64,000 bases of DNA from Thiohalomonas denitrificans (GCF_900102855.1 NZ_FMWD01000006.1:1-64000), one strand, 5' to 3'. Shown: positions 8,394 to 18,411, numbered from the stretch's first letter. The notes: generated from the letters alone by a model not told the origin. Program-made: numbers and translations.

Positions 8394-8921
8394 TCAGGAG
8401 GCTTCGGCCGAAATACGCCGGGTGATATCCCAGCTGTCTTCTCCCCGGCTCACGTGCACCCTCAGGTCCCATATGCCCTTCAGGGGCAGCGCCAGATAGC
8501 CGTCGTACCGGCCGGCCGCGGCCTCTTTCAGGGCGACATCGAAATCGGCGCTCGCATCCGATGGGCGATAGGCGGTCAATCGCACGTCGGCACCACGGAT
8601 CGGCTGCCCCTGCTTGTCGAGCAGGTTCAGCCGATAGACATCGGGTCTCCCCGCTACGCTTTTCTTCGGCAGGTCCAACTCCAGGTCCCATCCAAGGGCA
8701 GTGCGCGCAGCCTGGCGCTTGCGATACTGCTGCTCCATCGCCTGACCGCTATCGTAAAAGTCCCTGTCGACCAGGCCGGGATTGGTTATGACGGCCAGGC
8801 TGACCATACCGATGTTGACGCCCAGCACGATCACCAGCAACGAGATCCAGCCAATCACCCAGGGGTTACGCCATCCCTGTTTGTTCGACTGTGAAAAAAG
8901 ACGCTTTGCTTCGACACTCAT
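8394..8921 (-). CDS. ccoH: FixH/CcoH cbb3 oxidase assembly protein
   Basis: The 175-residue protein has a cytoplasmic lead, one membrane anchor (WVIGWISLLVIVLGVNIGMV, about 22-41) and a periplasmic FixH domain with the family NPGLVDRDFYDSGQ segment. CcoH is needed for stable cbb3 oxidase assembly with CcoI-supplied copper. It follows ccoG by 13 bp on the minus strand, so it is co-transcribed. Confidence 0.9.
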   Translation of the reverse strand: MSVEAKRLFSQSNKQGWRNPWVIGWISLLVIVLGVNIGMVSLAVITNPGLVDRDFYDSGQAMEQQYRKRQAARTALGWDLELDLPKKSVAGRPDVYRLNLLDKQGQPIRGADVRLTAYRPSDASADFDVALKEAAAGRYDGYLALPLKGIWDLRVHVSRGEDSWDITRRISAEAS

Positions 8922-8934
8922 GTCGGTGTTTCCC

Positions 8935-10353
8935 CTATTGCCGCGGGCCTACGAACATACTTTTGTACTCAGCGCTTGCCCCTTCATCCTCAACCGACTG
9001 AATCTCGAAGATGACGGGCTGCATCTCGGCGTCCAACTGCCGGCGCGGTACTCGCACAAATACGGTAAAGCTGGTGACTTCCCCCGCCTGGGCCGTAAGC
9101 GGCTGCTCCGGTGTCCTCAGTACCAGTCCATCAGGACCATTTGCGGTGAGCCGGACCGGATGGTCGACATCCGATTTGTTGAGAATCTTCAGGTCGTACT
9201 TGTTCTGAATGGAACCGTCACTCTGCAGTACGAACAGTGGTGAACGCTCGTGAACCACCGAGAGCCCAAACGTACCGAGATGCGTCACACCGTAAACAAT
9301 TCCCACTGCGGCCACCGTGATGATGGCGAGGTAGACCAACACGCGTGGACGCTGCAACAGCTTCGGGACCGGTTTACCTTCGAGTTCATCCCAGGAGGCG
9401 TAGCGGATCAGCCCCTTGGGCTTGTTGATTTTCTCCATCACGGAATCACAGGCATCGATGCACAGGGCGCAGGTGATGCAGCCTTCGTGCTGGCCCTCGC
9501 GAATATCGATGCCGGTGGGGCAGACCGCGACGCACTGGTTGCAGTCGATGCAGTCACCCTGCCCTTCCGCCACACTGCCTTTTTTCAGCTTTCCCCGCGG
9601 TTCGCCGCGGTGATGATCGTACGCGGGCAGAATCGTCTCGGTGTCGTACATTACCCCCTGGATGCGGGCGTACGGACAGAGCCAGAAGCAGACCTGCTCA
9701 CGCATGAATCCGGCAAAGAGATAGGTCCCACCGGTAAACAGTCCCAGCACAATCCAGGCTGCTTTTGACGCACTCAGTGTGAGGTAGTCCGCCCACAGCG
9801 CGTAGGCGTCGGTGAACCAGGCAGCGAAGGAGACGCCGGTGAGCATGGCGATCGCCAACCAGGCTACGTGCTTGGGCACTTTGACGCGGAGCTTCGCGAA
9901 GCTCATGGGTGCCCGGTCAAGCTTGCGCCGCTTGTGCGGAGCACCCTCGAGCTTCCCCTCAATCCAGGTATAGACGTCGGTCCAGACCGTCTGGAAACAG
10001 AAGTAGCCACAGAATACCCGCCCGGCAACGGACGTTATCACCGCCAGCAGAATGGCAAAGAACAGCAGCGTCAGGGACAGCATCCAGATGTCCTGAGGCA
10101 TGATGGTGATATCGAATATGTAGAACTTCCGATCCGGGATATCGAACAGGATCGCCTGACGGCCGTCATAGCGAAGATAAGGGCCGAGGAAAAAGAGCAG
10201 CCATGCGGAAGCCGTCAACCACTTCAGCTTGCGAAACCGCCCGGACATGCGCTTGGCATGAATGGTTTCGCCACCGGTGTTGACGTGCCATTTTTCAAGG
10301 TCGTCGTAGAGGTCCTGGACCCTTACGCTCTGTTCAACTACCTTGCCGCTCAC
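8935..10353 (-). CDS. ccoG: CcoG/FixG polyferredoxin, cbb3 oxidase assembly
   Basis: The membrane iron-sulfur protein has about five transmembrane helices, a CGYFCFQ motif, two 4Fe-4S binding motifs (CIDCNQCVAVCP and CITCALCIDACD) and a C-terminal Ig-like FixG domain from about residue 350. CcoG is reported to act in copper reduction for cbb3 oxidase assembly. GTG 10353 is chosen because GGGAGG precedes it by 5 bp; the upstream in-frame ATG 10419 lacks a ribosome site and adds an unconserved 22-residue lead. Product about 472 residues. Confidence 0.93.
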   Translation of the reverse strand: MSGKVVEQSVRVQDLYDDLEKWHVNTGGETIHAKRMSGRFRKLKWLTASAWLLFFLGPYLRYDGRQAILFDIPDRKFYIFDITIMPQDIWMLSLTLLFFAILLAVITSVAGRVFCGYFCFQTVWTDVYTWIEGKLEGAPHKRRKLDRAPMSFAKLRVKVPKHVAWLAIAMLTGVSFAAWFTDAYALWADYLTLSASKAAWIVLGLFTGGTYLFAGFMREQVCFWLCPYARIQGVMYDTETILPAYDHHRGEPRGKLKKGSVAEGQGDCIDCNQCVAVCPTGIDIREGQHEGCITCALCIDACDSVMEKINKPKGLIRYASWDELEGKPVPKLLQRPRVLVYLAIITVAAVGIVYGVTHLGTFGLSVVHERSPLFVLQSDGSIQNKYDLKILNKSDVDHPVRLTANGPDGLVLRTPEQPLTAQAGEVTSFTVFVRVPRRQLDAEMQPVIFEIQSVEDEGASAEYKSMFVGPRQ

Positions 10354-10600
10354 GATACCCTCCCGTTTGCGTCGGCCGCCATCCGACTGACTGTGGATTA
10401 GACCTGCAAACTGCCTCACGGATTCCCGGGCGTATTAGCATGTCATAACTCGGCAAATGAGCAGTCCGCCCCCTGCAAGGTACGGTTTCTTCGTACCAGT
10501 GGCCCGCTGCTGTGCCCGCACGTCCGGAAAAGTGGCATGGATTCACCTGGAGCGGGTGAAGTGGTGCGGGCAGGAATGCCCGCACCCTGTAGAGCACCGG

Positions 10601-11446
10601 CTACTTGCCGCCACCGAATTGGTGGACATAGACCGCCAGCTTCTTGATTTCGGTTTCACTGAGGCGCTCCTGCCAGGAGGGCATCTCGGCATTACGGCTG
10701 CCCGGATCGTTGGCATCATTGACCCCGTGCAGGATGGTGTAGCGGACATCCTCGACACTGCCGTCACCGAAGCGCCAGATCTGGTCGGTCAAGTCAGGGG
10801 CGCCCAGGGCCGGATTGCCCTTGCCATCCGGTCCGTGACAGGCAAAACAGGTGCCCTTGCCGCTGTAAAGCGGCGAAGAGGTCGGATCCGTTGCGGCCAC
10901 AGCGCGGGCCAACTCATCGACCTCCGCCTCGGTCAGGGCGGCGCCGCCCCTGGCAGGCATCATGCCCTGGCGGCCGGCACTGATCGACTGCACGATCTTG
11001 TCAATCTCGCCACCGTAGAGCCACTCGTCATCGGCGAGCACCGGATAGCCGGGGTTTCCGCCACCGCCGGAGCCGTGGCAGGCGGCACAGTTTTCACCAA
11101 ACAGCACCTTGGCGGAACGCCGGACGTATTCGTTCAATTCATCATCGACCAGGATTGCCGCGGCCGACTTGCCGGGCAATTGACTTTCATACTTGCCTCG
11201 CACCTCGTTGATGGCAGCAAGGTCTCGCTTGTACTCGCCGATGGACGTCCATCCCAAAACGCCCTGAAAGGCGCCGCCGAACCAGGGCCATGACGGGTAG
11301 ACGATGGTGTAGAGGAGCACCAGTATCCACGACGCATGCAGTCCGATCATCCACCACTTGGGCGGCGGATTGGTCGCCTCCGCGAGGTTTTCGTCCCACA
11401 CGTGCCCCGTGGTGCCGGAACCGTAGGGGTTTTTTTGGTCGCTCAT
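10601..11446 (-). CDS. ccoP: Cbb3 oxidase diheme subunit CcoP
   Basis: The 281-residue subunit carries an N-terminal membrane anchor (WMIGLHASWILVLLYTIVYP, about 31-50) and two periplasmic cytochrome c domains with heme motifs CAACH (about residue 119) and CFACH (about 201). It passes electrons to CcoO and CcoN. The 3' end is followed by 247 bp without a gene before ccoG. Overlaps the ccoQ stop by 4 bp. Confidence 0.95.
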   Translation of the reverse strand: MSDQKNPYGSGTTGHVWDENLAEATNPPPKWWMIGLHASWILVLLYTIVYPSWPWFGGAFQGVLGWTSIGEYKRDLAAINEVRGKYESQLPGKSAAAILVDDELNEYVRRSAKVLFGENCAACHGSGGGGNPGYPVLADDEWLYGGEIDKIVQSISAGRQGMMPARGGAALTEAEVDELARAVAATDPTSSPLYSGKGTCFACHGPDGKGNPALGAPDLTDQIWRFGDGSVEDVRYTILHGVNDANDPGSRNAEMPSWQERLSETEIKKLAVYVHQFGGGK

Positions 11447-11646
11447 TTCTTATCCTCCGAATCGAAATCGTTCTCCAGCGGGATATGCCGTTGAGATTCG
11501 AACTTTTCCTTGTTCTTCGGGTGAAATACCCACACATAGAGCCCCACCATCAGGAGAAAAACGATGACGGTGATAATCAGGCCAATCCAGTCGTGAACCG
11601 TCAGAGAGGCCCAGTCGGTGTGGAAGTATTCCTCGAATTTACTCAC
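11443..11646 (-). CDS. ccoQ: Cbb3 oxidase subunit CcoQ
   Basis: A 67-residue single-span protein: a short lead, a hydrophobic helix ([23 protein letters not shown], about 19-41), then HPKNKEKFE and an acidic tail, the usual CcoQ form. It stabilises the complex. It overlaps both neighbours (ccoO by 8 bp, ccoP by 4 bp), showing translational coupling. Confidence 0.92.
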   Translation of the reverse strand: MSKFEEYFHTDWASLTVHDWIGLIITVIVFLLMVGLYVWVFHPKNKEKFESQRHIPLENDFDSEDKK

Positions 11647-12352
11647 GGTAATCCACGCCCTCTTCGAACTTCACGTGAGTTCCGAGAGACTGCAGGTAAG
11701 CGACCACCGCATCCATCTCGTTAGCCCCCTGCACCTCGGCAGCGGCGCTGCGGACGTCGCCCTCGGTGTAGGGCACGCCGACTCGTTGCATGGCGCGCAT
11801 GGCCCTGGTGACGTGGGCAGCATCCACCCGGTTCTCCTCAAGCCACGGATAATTCGGCATCACCGACTCCGGCACCACCGAACGCGGCTTACGCAGGTGC
11901 CGTGTATGCCATTCGTCGGAGTACTTGCCACCCACACGGGCCAGGTCCGGCCCGGTGCGCTTGGAGCCCCACTGGAAGGGGTGGTCATACATGGACTCGG
12001 AGGCCAGCGAGTAGTGACCGTAACGCTCGTTCTCGTCACGGAACGGGCGGATCATCTGGGAATGGCAGGTGTAGCAGCCTTCCCGCAGATAGACGTCGCG
12101 ACCGGCCAGTTCCAGCGGTTTGTAGGGGCGCACACCGTCACCCGGTTGCCAGTCGTTAAGGGTTGCGCCTTCCGGACGCTCCCAGACGATCTCGGGGTGC
12201 TTGTTGTGCTCCATGGTGTCTTTCAGGAAAAACAGCGGAACAATCTCGACGAGACCGCCCACCGAGAGCAGCACGATCAGAAAGATGAACATCAGGAAGA
12301 CGTTCCGCTCGATCCGGTCCTGCAGCTTTGTCGAGTAAATTTTGTCAGCCAT
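11639..12352 (-). CDS. ccoO: Cbb3 oxidase monoheme subunit CcoO
   Basis: The 237-residue subunit has one N-terminal membrane helix ([21 protein letters not shown], about 19-39) and one heme c site, [12 protein letters not shown] (about 97-108). It receives electrons from CcoP and hands them to CcoN. Start is 20 bp after ccoN. Confidence 0.95.
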   Translation of the reverse strand: MADKIYSTKLQDRIERNVFLMFIFLIVLLSVGGLVEIVPLFFLKDTMEHNKHPEIVWERPEGATLNDWQPGDGVRPYKPLELAGRDVYLREGCYTCHSQMIRPFRDENERYGHYSLASESMYDHPFQWGSKRTGPDLARVGGKYSDEWHTRHLRKPRSVVPESVMPNYPWLEENRVDAAHVTRAMRAMQRVGVPYTEGDVRSAAAEVQGANEMDAVVAYLQSLGTHVKFEEGVDYRE

Positions 12353-12372
12353 TGTCGATGTACTCCTGTCGC

Positions 12373-13800
12373 TTAGGCGGTGGCGGCGGCATTGGCGGCG
12401 GTAACCCGCTCGGCCGTGGCCTGGCGGATGGTCATCACCATGTTGTAAAGCATCACGGCACCGCCGGCCCAGTAGATCATTCCGCCGACAGCGCGCATGG
12501 CATAGTACGGATGCATGGCGGCGACGGACTCGGCGAACGTGTAGGTGAGGGTGCCGAACTCGTCGTAGTCACGCCACATCAGACCCTGCATGATGCCGGA
12601 GACCCACATGGCGGTGATGTAGACCACGGCCCCGATGGTGGCCAGCCAGAAGTGCAAGTTCACCAGTGCGGGAGAGTACATGCGGGTATTCCACAGCCTC
12701 TCGATCATGTGGTAGAGGGCGCCCGCAGCGACCATGGCGACCCAACCCAGGGCACCGGAGTGCACATGGCCGATGGTCCAGTCGGTGTAGTGAGAGAGGG
12801 CGTTGACGGTCTTGGCGGACATGACCGGGCCCTCGAAGGTAGACATCGCGTAGAAGGCCAGAGACATGATCAGGAAGCGCAGGATGTAGTCGTTGCGCAG
12901 TTTGTCCCAGGCACCCGAGAGGGTCATCATGCCGTTAATGGCACCACCCCAGGAGGGAATAATCATGGCCAGGGAGATGGCGGCACCGAGGGAGCCGGTC
13001 CAGTCCGGCAGTGCGGTGTAGTGGAGGTGATGTGCACCCAGCCAGACATAACCGAACATCAGCACCCAGAAGTGGAGCACGGAAAGGCGATAGGAGAACA
13101 CCGGACGTCCCGCCTGCTTCGGCACGAAGTAGTACATGATACCGAGGAAGCCGGCGGTCAAATAGAAGCCGACCGCGTTATGACCCCACCACCACTGAAT
13201 CATGGCGTCCTGCACGCCGGAGAAGACCGAATAAGACTGGGTCATGCTCACCGGAATGGCCATGGAGTTGACCACGTGCAAGTAGGTGATCATGACGATC
13301 ATGCCCATGAAGAACCAGTTCGACACGTAGATGTGACTGGTCTTGCGTCTGGCCACGGTCATGAAGAAATTCAGGCCGTAGGCCAGCCAGACGACGGCGA
13401 TCAGGATATCGATCGGCCACTCCAGCTCGGCGTACTCCTTGGCCTGGGTCATGCCCAGCGGCAGAGTGATGACGGCCAGGACGATAATCAGATTCCAGCC
13501 CCAGAAGGTGAACCACGCCAGGGCGTTACTGAACAGGGCAGTGCCGCCGGTACGCTGAACGGTATAGAAACCGGTAGCCATCAGGGCGCAGCCGCCAAAG
13601 GCGAAGACCACGGCATTGGTATGCAGCGGACGCAGGCGGCCAAACGAAAGCTCTGCGGTATCGAAATTGAGGAAGGGCCAGGCCAGCTCCGATGCCACGT
13701 ACACACCCAACAGCGTGCCCACGACCAAGTAGACGACCGACATGATGGTGAACCACCTGACGACCTCGAAGTCATATTTCTGCTCTACTTGTGCTTCCAC
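12373..13800 (-). CDS. ccoN: Cbb3 oxidase catalytic subunit CcoN
   Basis: The 475-residue heme-copper oxidase subunit I has about 12 membrane helices with the histidine ligands expected for two b-type hemes and CuB (for example [11 protein letters not shown] near residue 60, [18 protein letters not shown] near 203, [19 protein letters not shown] near 246). It reduces O2 to water with high affinity. It is the first gene of the operon, behind an FNR-type promoter and a leader of about 325 nt. Confidence 0.96.
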   Translation of the reverse strand: MEAQVEQKYDFEVVRWFTIMSVVYLVVGTLLGVYVASELAWPFLNFDTAELSFGRLRPLHTNAVVFAFGGCALMATGFYTVQRTGGTALFSNALAWFTFWGWNLIIVLAVITLPLGMTQAKEYAELEWPIDILIAVVWLAYGLNFFMTVARRKTSHIYVSNWFFMGMIVMITYLHVVNSMAIPVSMTQSYSVFSGVQDAMIQWWWGHNAVGFYLTAGFLGIMYYFVPKQAGRPVFSYRLSVLHFWVLMFGYVWLGAHHLHYTALPDWTGSLGAAISLAMIIPSWGGAINGMMTLSGAWDKLRNDYILRFLIMSLAFYAMSTFEGPVMSAKTVNALSHYTDWTIGHVHSGALGWVAMVAAGALYHMIERLWNTRMYSPALVNLHFWLATIGAVVYITAMWVSGIMQGLMWRDYDEFGTLTYTFAESVAAMHPYYAMRAVGGMIYWAGGAVMLYNMVMTIRQATAERVTAANAAATA

Positions 13801-14125
13801 GAGTAGTCTCCTTTAGTTATCACCGAAACCGACAGGTGCCCTGAAGGCATCCCCCAACGGGATGGCGCTTCAGGGTTGTTGAGGCTCGTAGGCCCTGGGT
13901 ATTTGGCCGCATTGCTCTGATCCACGCCTGACCTCCTCGGAAGGACCGCGATGGGGGGCTGGATTCGCCAATGCCGACAGTAATGCGCCGGAGGGTGGTG
14001 AGTACAGCGCTTGTTCGGTCAGGTGTTCCTGCGATCGGAGACCGCCTGAAAACCGGCTTCGCAGCTCGCGCTGAGTGGCGCCTGACCACGGTTTTGCGGA
14101 AAACCCCCGAGTCCCGCAAACCATG
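13801..14125 (-). promoter_or_regulatory. Long untranslated leader of the cco operon
   Basis: If transcription starts about 7 nt downstream of the TAATAT box, the leader is roughly 325 nt. It contains GCCCTGAAGGCATC / GATGGCGCTTCAGGG (about 13836-13880), a potential hairpin close to the ccoN ribosome site (AAGGAGACT), and other GC-rich pairings. One reading frame is open through it without a recognisable product. It could carry post-transcriptional control; this is inference. Confidence 0.4.
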
Positions 14126-14130
14126 GCCTA

Positions 14131-14173
14131 ATATTAGTCGCTGGTAAGATACCAGAAACTTGATAATTGTCAA
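14131..14173 (-). promoter_or_regulatory. FNR/Anr-type box and -10 element upstream of ccoN
   Basis: On the minus strand TTGACAATTATCAA (14173-14160) matches the TTGAT-N4-ATCAA consensus at 9 of 10 positions. A TAATAT -10 box lies at 14136-14131. The box centre is 41.5 bp upstream of the inferred start (about 14125), the spacing of class II FNR-activated promoters. Cbb3 operons are known FNR/Anr/FixK targets. Confidence 0.75.
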
Positions 14174-14284
14174 TTAATGTGCCACTCCCCTATTCCCCTG
14201 TCAACACTAAGGTTAGCCTTTGTGAACCCGGTTTCGAGCCCGCCGTACTCCAGGAACCTGTCCGAGAACAGCTGGGCTCCAAAA

Positions 14285-14356
14285 TGTAGGTTGGCGCTGA
14301 GGAACGAAGCCCAACAAAATCAGCGTTGGGGTTCGCATAACTCACCCCAACCTACA
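14285..14356. repeat. TGTAGGTTGG palindromic repeat upstream of hisB
   Basis: TGTAGGTTGG (14285-14294) and CCAACCTACA (14347-14356) are perfect inverse copies, with further pairing of GCCCAAC/GTTGGGG inside. This belongs to the broad GTAGGTTGGG / GTAGGATGGG class of dispersed palindromes, seen also near 46.7 and 59.9 kb. The rest of 14178-14597 shows nothing else I can support. Confidence 0.65.
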
Positions 14357-14597
14357 AAAACGATATTCCCGGACAGGCTCCTACCTCATCACCGCAGTCG
14401 CCCGGAAACGGACCTTTTTCACCACCAGTGGCGGGTCAGGGGCAACTTAAACCCATCCGGCACGCCCGTCTACGCACGGGCAAGGGATCACCGGCGTGCT
14501 GTACGCTGGCCGGCTCCCGACCGCGGCAATTCCAGTTTTATACCTGCGGGGTTACGGGTATGCTATGCGTTTTCTCGCCAGGGCTGGAGGATTTCGC

Positions 14598-15191
14598 ATG
14601 GCCGAGCGTCGGGGTAGTGTTCGTCGGGAGACACTGGAAACCCAAATCGAGGTCGCGGTTGACCTGGATGGCCGTGGAGAGGGGCATTTCGAGACCGGCG
14701 TACCCTTTCTCGAGCACATGCTCGATCAGGTGGCGCGCCATGGTCTCATCGACCTGAGCATCAATGCGCGGGGCGATCTGCATATCGATGCCCACCATAC
14801 GGTGGAAGACATCGGCATCACCCTGGGCCAGGGGTTCGCAGAGGTGGTGGGGGACAAAAAGGGCCTCCGCCGCTACGGGCACGCCTATGTACCCCTGGAC
14901 GAAGCCCTCTCCCGCGTGGTGATCGACTTTTCGGGCCGCCCCGGGCTGGTGCTGAATGTGGACTTCCCCCGGGAGCGCATCGGCGATTTCGATACCGAAC
15001 TGTTCGGCGAGTTCTTCCGGGGCTTTGTCAACAACGCGAGGGTGACACTGCACATCGACTGCCTGCGCGGTGATAACGCCCACCACATTGCCGAAACCAT
15101 CTTCAAGGCGTTCGGACGGGCCCTGCGCATGGCGCTGGAACCCGATCCACGCATGGCGGGCGTGATGCCATCGACGAAGGGCAGTCTTTAA
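14598..15191 (+). CDS. hisB: Imidazoleglycerol-phosphate dehydratase (monofunctional HisB)
   Basis: The 197-residue enzyme dehydrates IGP to imidazole-acetol phosphate, step 6 of histidine synthesis. Two metal-binding motifs are visible, [13 protein letters not shown] (about 40-52) and [14 protein letters not shown] (about 67-80), mirrored by [15 protein letters not shown] near 164. It lacks the phosphatase domain fused in enterobacterial HisB. ATG 14598 gives the family N-terminus. First gene of hisBHAFIE. Confidence 0.95.
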   Translation: MAERRGSVRRETLETQIEVAVDLDGRGEGHFETGVPFLEHMLDQVARHGLIDLSINARGDLHIDAHHTVEDIGITLGQGFAEVVGDKKGLRRYGHAYVPLDEALSRVVIDFSGRPGLVLNVDFPRERIGDFDTELFGEFFRGFVNNARVTLHIDCLRGDNAHHIAETIFKAFGRALRMALEPDPRMAGVMPSTKGSL

Positions 15192-15206
15192 ACCTGCATC
15201 TTGTAA

Positions 15207-15316
15207 GGGAACCTCTAAAAAAATTCATTTCCTCACTCCCGCGAAAGCGGGAGCCCAGTAAAATCCAATGGCTGGATTCCCGCTTTCGCGAGAATGACGA
15301 ATTTATAGAAGTGCAC
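15207..15316. mobile_element. 110-bp mini-element with terminal inverted repeats (copy 2)
   Basis: Starts GGGAACCTCTAAAAAAATTC and ends TTTATAGAAGTGCAC, closely matching the copy at 4029-4139, with the same internal CCCGCGAAAGCGGGAG hairpin. The flanks are GTAA and ATAA, an imperfect 4-bp target duplication. It begins 15 bp after the hisB stop. Confidence 0.75.
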
Positions 15317-15322
15317 ATAAGT

Positions 15323-15420
15323 CACCGCAGAGAACACAGAGAAAACCAATGCTTGCTGATGATCGCATCAAAAGCCTTCTCTGAAATTCAACCCTTCGCG
15401 TACTCTGCGCCTCTGCGGTG
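15323..15420 (+). repeat. CCGCAGAG/CTCTGCGG paired repeat (hisB-hisH)
   Basis: CACCGCAGAGAACACAGAG (15323-15341) pairs with TACTCTGCGCCTCTGCGGTG (15401-15420). This is a CCGCAG variant of the CCACAGAG family. It lies between hisB and hisH, directly after a mini-element. Confidence 0.75.
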
Positions 15421-15452
15421 AATGATTCAGGTTAGTTAGTTCGGAATTCACT

Positions 15453-16100
15453 ATGAACACTGTTGCTGTCATCGATTACGGAATGGGCAATCTGCACTCG
15501 GTCGCCAAGGCGCTGGAACACACCGGAGCCGCCGATCGTGTGGTGGTGACGCCGGATACCGAGGTTATTCTGAAGGCCGATCGGGTAGTGCTTCCCGGTG
15601 TCGGTGCGATTCGTGACTGCATGGCGGAGATTCGCCGCCTGGGTATCGATGAGGTGGTGCGCGAGGTGATCCGCAGCAAACCGCTGCTCGGCGTCTGCGT
15701 GGGTATGCAGGCCCTGATGGACGAAAGCGCCGAAAACGGTGGCACGCCCTGCCTGGGGGTATTCCCCGGCCGTGTCGAGTGGTTCGGCGACGAACTGACC
15801 GATCCGGATACCGGCGCACGTCTCAAGGTCCCCCACATGGGCTGGAACCGGGTTCATCAGGAGCGTGCACACCCGCTGTGGGAAGGTATCAGTCAGGACG
15901 AGCGCTTCTACTTCGTGCATAGCTACTATGTCGAGCCGGCCATACCGGAACTGACTGTAGCCACCACGAACCACGGCCGCACCTTCACGGCAGCGGTAGG
16001 GCGCGACAACGTCTTTGCCGCCCAGTTTCATCCCGAGAAGAGCCAGCATGCGGGACTCCAGCTGTACGCCAACTTCCTGAAGTGGGACGGTACGGCTTGA
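15453..16100 (+). CDS. hisH: Imidazole glycerol phosphate synthase glutamine amidotransferase HisH
   Basis: The 215-residue class I glutaminase supplies ammonia to HisF. The nucleophile cysteine lies in [14 protein letters not shown] (about residue 80) and the catalytic His/Glu pair in QFHPEKSQ (about 194-201). [11 protein letters not shown] at the N-terminus is typical. It is encoded apart from hisF by hisA only. Confidence 0.96.
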   Translation: MNTVAVIDYGMGNLHSVAKALEHTGAADRVVVTPDTEVILKADRVVLPGVGAIRDCMAEIRRLGIDEVVREVIRSKPLLGVCVGMQALMDESAENGGTPCLGVFPGRVEWFGDELTDPDTGARLKVPHMGWNRVHQERAHPLWEGISQDERFYFVHSYYVEPAIPELTVATTNHGRTFTAAVGRDNVFAAQFHPEKSQHAGLQLYANFLKWDGTA

Positions 16101-16259
16101 GAGAGCAGCGCCGGGGCGACGGCATAAAGGCTAGGCTCAAAGCATGGCGCACCGACTGATCTTTGTGGGTGGCAGCCGCAGTACCGGATTATCCGTTAAC
16201 ATGTTTGCGTTTTGGTTGGACGCGGCTCGGCGCCGCTTCTCTGATGTGAGGAAACAAAG

Positions 16260-16997
16260 ATGTTGCTGATCCCCGCCATCGACCTGAAAGATGGCAAGTG
16301 TGTCCGCCTGCGGCAGGGCCGCATGGAGGATTCCACTGTGTTTTCCGACGATCCTGTGGCCATGGCCGGCCGCTGGGTGGAGGCCGGTGCACGCCGCCTG
16401 CACCTCGTCGACCTCAATGGCGCCTTCGACGGCAAGCCGGTCAATGGCGAGATCATCCGGGCCATTGCCGAGACCTATCCGGAGGTGCCCATACAGGTGG
16501 GCGGCGGGATCCGTGACGAAGAGACGGTGCAGGGCTACCTGGATGCCGGGGTGCAATACGTCATTATCGGCACCAAGGCGGTCAACGCACCCCACTTCAT
16601 CAACGATCTCTGCATGGAATACCCGGGGCACATCATCGTCGGACTCGACGCCCGGGACGGCAAAGTGGCCATCGACGGCTGGTCGAAGCTGTCCAAACAC
16701 GACGTAATCGACCTGGCCCAGCATTTCGAAAACGACGGCGTCGAGGCCATCATCTATACCGACATCGGCCGCGACGGCATGATGACCGGCGTCAATGTAG
16801 ATGCCACGGTGAAGCTCGCCCAGGCGATCACCATCCCGGTCATCGCCTCCGGCGGCATCAGCAGCCTCGATGACGTACGGGCCCTGTGCGCTGTGTCCGG
16901 CGAGGGCATCAGCGGCGCCATCACCGGACGCGCCATCTACGAGGGTAGCCTCGACTTCGCCGAAGGCCAGCGCCTGGCGGACGAACTGGCTGACTAA
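16260..16997 (+). CDS. hisA: ProFAR isomerase HisA
   Basis: The 245-residue (beta/alpha)8 enzyme isomerises the aminoaldose ProFAR to PRFAR. The N-terminal catalytic aspartate lies in [14 protein letters not shown] (D8) and the second in [12 protein letters not shown] (about D130). Phosphate loops VGGGIR and ASGGIS are present. A 159-bp gap without a gene separates it from hisH. Confidence 0.96.
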   Translation: MLLIPAIDLKDGKCVRLRQGRMEDSTVFSDDPVAMAGRWVEAGARRLHLVDLNGAFDGKPVNGEIIRAIAETYPEVPIQVGGGIRDEETVQGYLDAGVQYVIIGTKAVNAPHFINDLCMEYPGHIIVGLDARDGKVAIDGWSKLSKHDVIDLAQHFENDGVEAIIYTDIGRDGMMTGVNVDATVKLAQAITIPVIASGGISSLDDVRALCAVSGEGISGAITGRAIYEGSLDFAEGQRLADELAD

Positions 16998-17005
16998 CAG
17001 CTTTT

Positions 17006-17100
17006 AACCACAGAGGACACAGAGGGCACAGATAAAGACCAGAAGGCTTCATAAAGAACGAAATAGTTTTTTTCTCTGTGTCCTCTGTGCTCTCTGTGGT
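17006..17100 (+). repeat. CCACAGAG/CTCTGTGG paired repeat (hisA-hisF)
   Basis: AACCACAGAGGACACAGAGG (17006-17025) pairs with CTCTGTGTCCTCTGTG and CTCTGTGGT (17074-17100). The two arms are separated by about 50 bp of AT-richer sequence. It ends 9 bp before the hisF start codon, so the hairpin could occlude or tune the hisF ribosome site. Confidence 0.85.
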
Positions 17101-17109
17101 TCACAATTT

Positions 17110-17883
17110 ATGGCTTTAGCAAAACGAATCATCCCCTGTCTGGACGTCGATGGCGGACGAGTAGTCAAGGGCGTGCAGTTTGTGGATATCCGCGATGCCG
17201 GCGACCCGGTGGAGGTGGCGCGCCGTTATGATGAACAGGGCGCGGACGAGATCACCTTTCTGGACATCACCGCCTCGTCGGACGAGCGGGAGACCATGGT
17301 GCATGTGGTCGAGGAGGTCGCCGGGCAGGTCTTCATCCCACTGACGGTGGGCGGGGGCATCCGCAAGAGCGAGGATATCCGCCGCATGTTGAACGCGGGT
17401 GCGGACAAGGTCGCCATCAATACCGCGGCGGTGTTCAACCCGGAATTCGTCAAAGAGGCGGCCGAACGCTTCGGCTCCCAGTGCATCGTGGTTGCCATCG
17501 ATGCCAAGCGTGTCAGCGAAGAGGGGGAGCCGCCCCGCTGGGAGATCTTCACCCACGGCGGACGCAAGCCCACCGGCATCGACACCATCGAGTGGGCGCG
17601 CAAGATGGTGGAGTACGGTGCCGGCGAGATCCTCCTCACCAGCATGGATCGGGACGGCACCAAGAGCGGCTTCGACCTGGAACTGACCCGCGCCGTATCC
17701 GACGCCGTTCACGTGCCGGTCATCGCCTCCGGGGGAGTCGGCAAACTGGAACACCTCACCGAAGGGGTCGGCGAAGGTCACGCCGAAGCCGTGCTCGCCG
17801 CCAGCATCTTCCATTTCGGCGAATACAGCATCGAAGAGGCCAAACGACACATGGCCGAGGCCGGCATCGAAGTACGGCTGTAA
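17110..17883 (+). CDS. hisF: Imidazole glycerol phosphate synthase cyclase HisF
   Basis: The 257-residue barrel enzyme uses HisH-derived ammonia to convert PRFAR into IGP and AICAR. The catalytic aspartates are in [13 protein letters not shown] (D11) and [11 protein letters not shown] (about D130 by family numbering), and the phosphate loops TVGGGIRK and ASGGVG are present. No Shine-Dalgarno of note precedes the start because a CCACAGAG repeat ends 9 bp upstream. Confidence 0.97.
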   Translation: MALAKRIIPCLDVDGGRVVKGVQFVDIRDAGDPVEVARRYDEQGADEITFLDITASSDERETMVHVVEEVAGQVFIPLTVGGGIRKSEDIRRMLNAGADKVAINTAAVFNPEFVKEAAERFGSQCIVVAIDAKRVSEEGEPPRWEIFTHGGRKPTGIDTIEWARKMVEYGAGEILLTSMDRDGTKSGFDLELTRAVSDAVHVPVIASGGVGKLEHLTEGVGEGHAEAVLAASIFHFGEYSIEEAKRHMAEAGIEVRL

Positions 17884-17893
17884 AACACCTGCT

Positions 17894-18018
17894 CACCACA
17901 GAGGACACAGAGAACAGCAAAAAACCCGATTTATGTACCTGAGCGGGGGAATTCCGAATCCGTTGTTCCCCAAATGAGGTTTTTTCAGTTTCTCTTTGTC
18001 CTCTGTGCACTCTGTGGT
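17894..18018 (+). repeat. CCACAGAG/CTCTGTGG paired repeat (hisF-hisI)
   Basis: CACCACAGAGGACACAGAG (17894-17912) is the inverse of CTTTGTCCTCTGTGCACTCTGTGG (17995-18018). About 80 bp lie between the arms. The right arm abuts the hisI start codon (ATG 18020). Confidence 0.85.
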
Positions 18019-18019
18019 T

Positions 18020-18409
18020 ATGCATATGGGAAACTGGCTGGATGAAATAAAGTGGGACGCGGACGGGCTGGTGCCGGCGATTGCCCAGGACCATGAAACG
18101 GGACGGGTGATGATGGTCGCCTGGATGAACCGGGAGGCCCTGGAGAGGACGGCTGCCGAAGGGCGGGCGGTCTATTGGTCCCGCTCCCGCAAGAAGCTGT
18201 GGCCCAAGGGCGAAGAGTCGGGCCATGTGCAAAAGGTAAAGAGTATCCGCACCGACTGTGATGCGGATGTGGTGCTGCTGGCGATCGAACAGGTTGGCGG
18301 CATTGCCTGTCATACCGGCCGCGAGAGCTGCTTCTACCGGGAGCTTCGCGACGGCGAGTGGTCGGCGGTTGCGCCGGTTCTTAAAGACCCCAAAGCCATC
18401 TACGGTTAG
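18020..18409 (+). CDS. hisI: Phosphoribosyl-AMP cyclohydrolase HisI
   Basis: The roughly 129-residue metalloenzyme opens the adenine ring of PR-AMP. Zinc/magnesium ligands are seen in [10 protein letters not shown] and [12 protein letters not shown] near the C-terminus, and VAWMNREAL near residue 34 is the family signature. ATG 18020 or 18026 are equally plausible; the start sits on the edge of the upstream repeat. Separate from HisE, 2 bp downstream. Confidence 0.94.
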   Translation: MHMGNWLDEIKWDADGLVPAIAQDHETGRVMMVAWMNREALERTAAEGRAVYWSRSRKKLWPKGEESGHVQKVKSIRTDCDADVVLLAIEQVGGIACHTGRESCFYRELRDGEWSAVAPVLKDPKAIYG

Positions 18410-18411
18410 CT

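Noticed and set aside
12328-13806. 492-codon plus-strand frame opposite ccoN
   Set aside because: Antisense to the cbb3 catalytic subunit; histidine-rich product is a shadow of the coding strand.
13820-14173. 117-codon minus-strand frame in the ccoN leader
   Set aside because: It would begin upstream of the inferred transcript start, at the FNR box, and shows no family or ribosome site.
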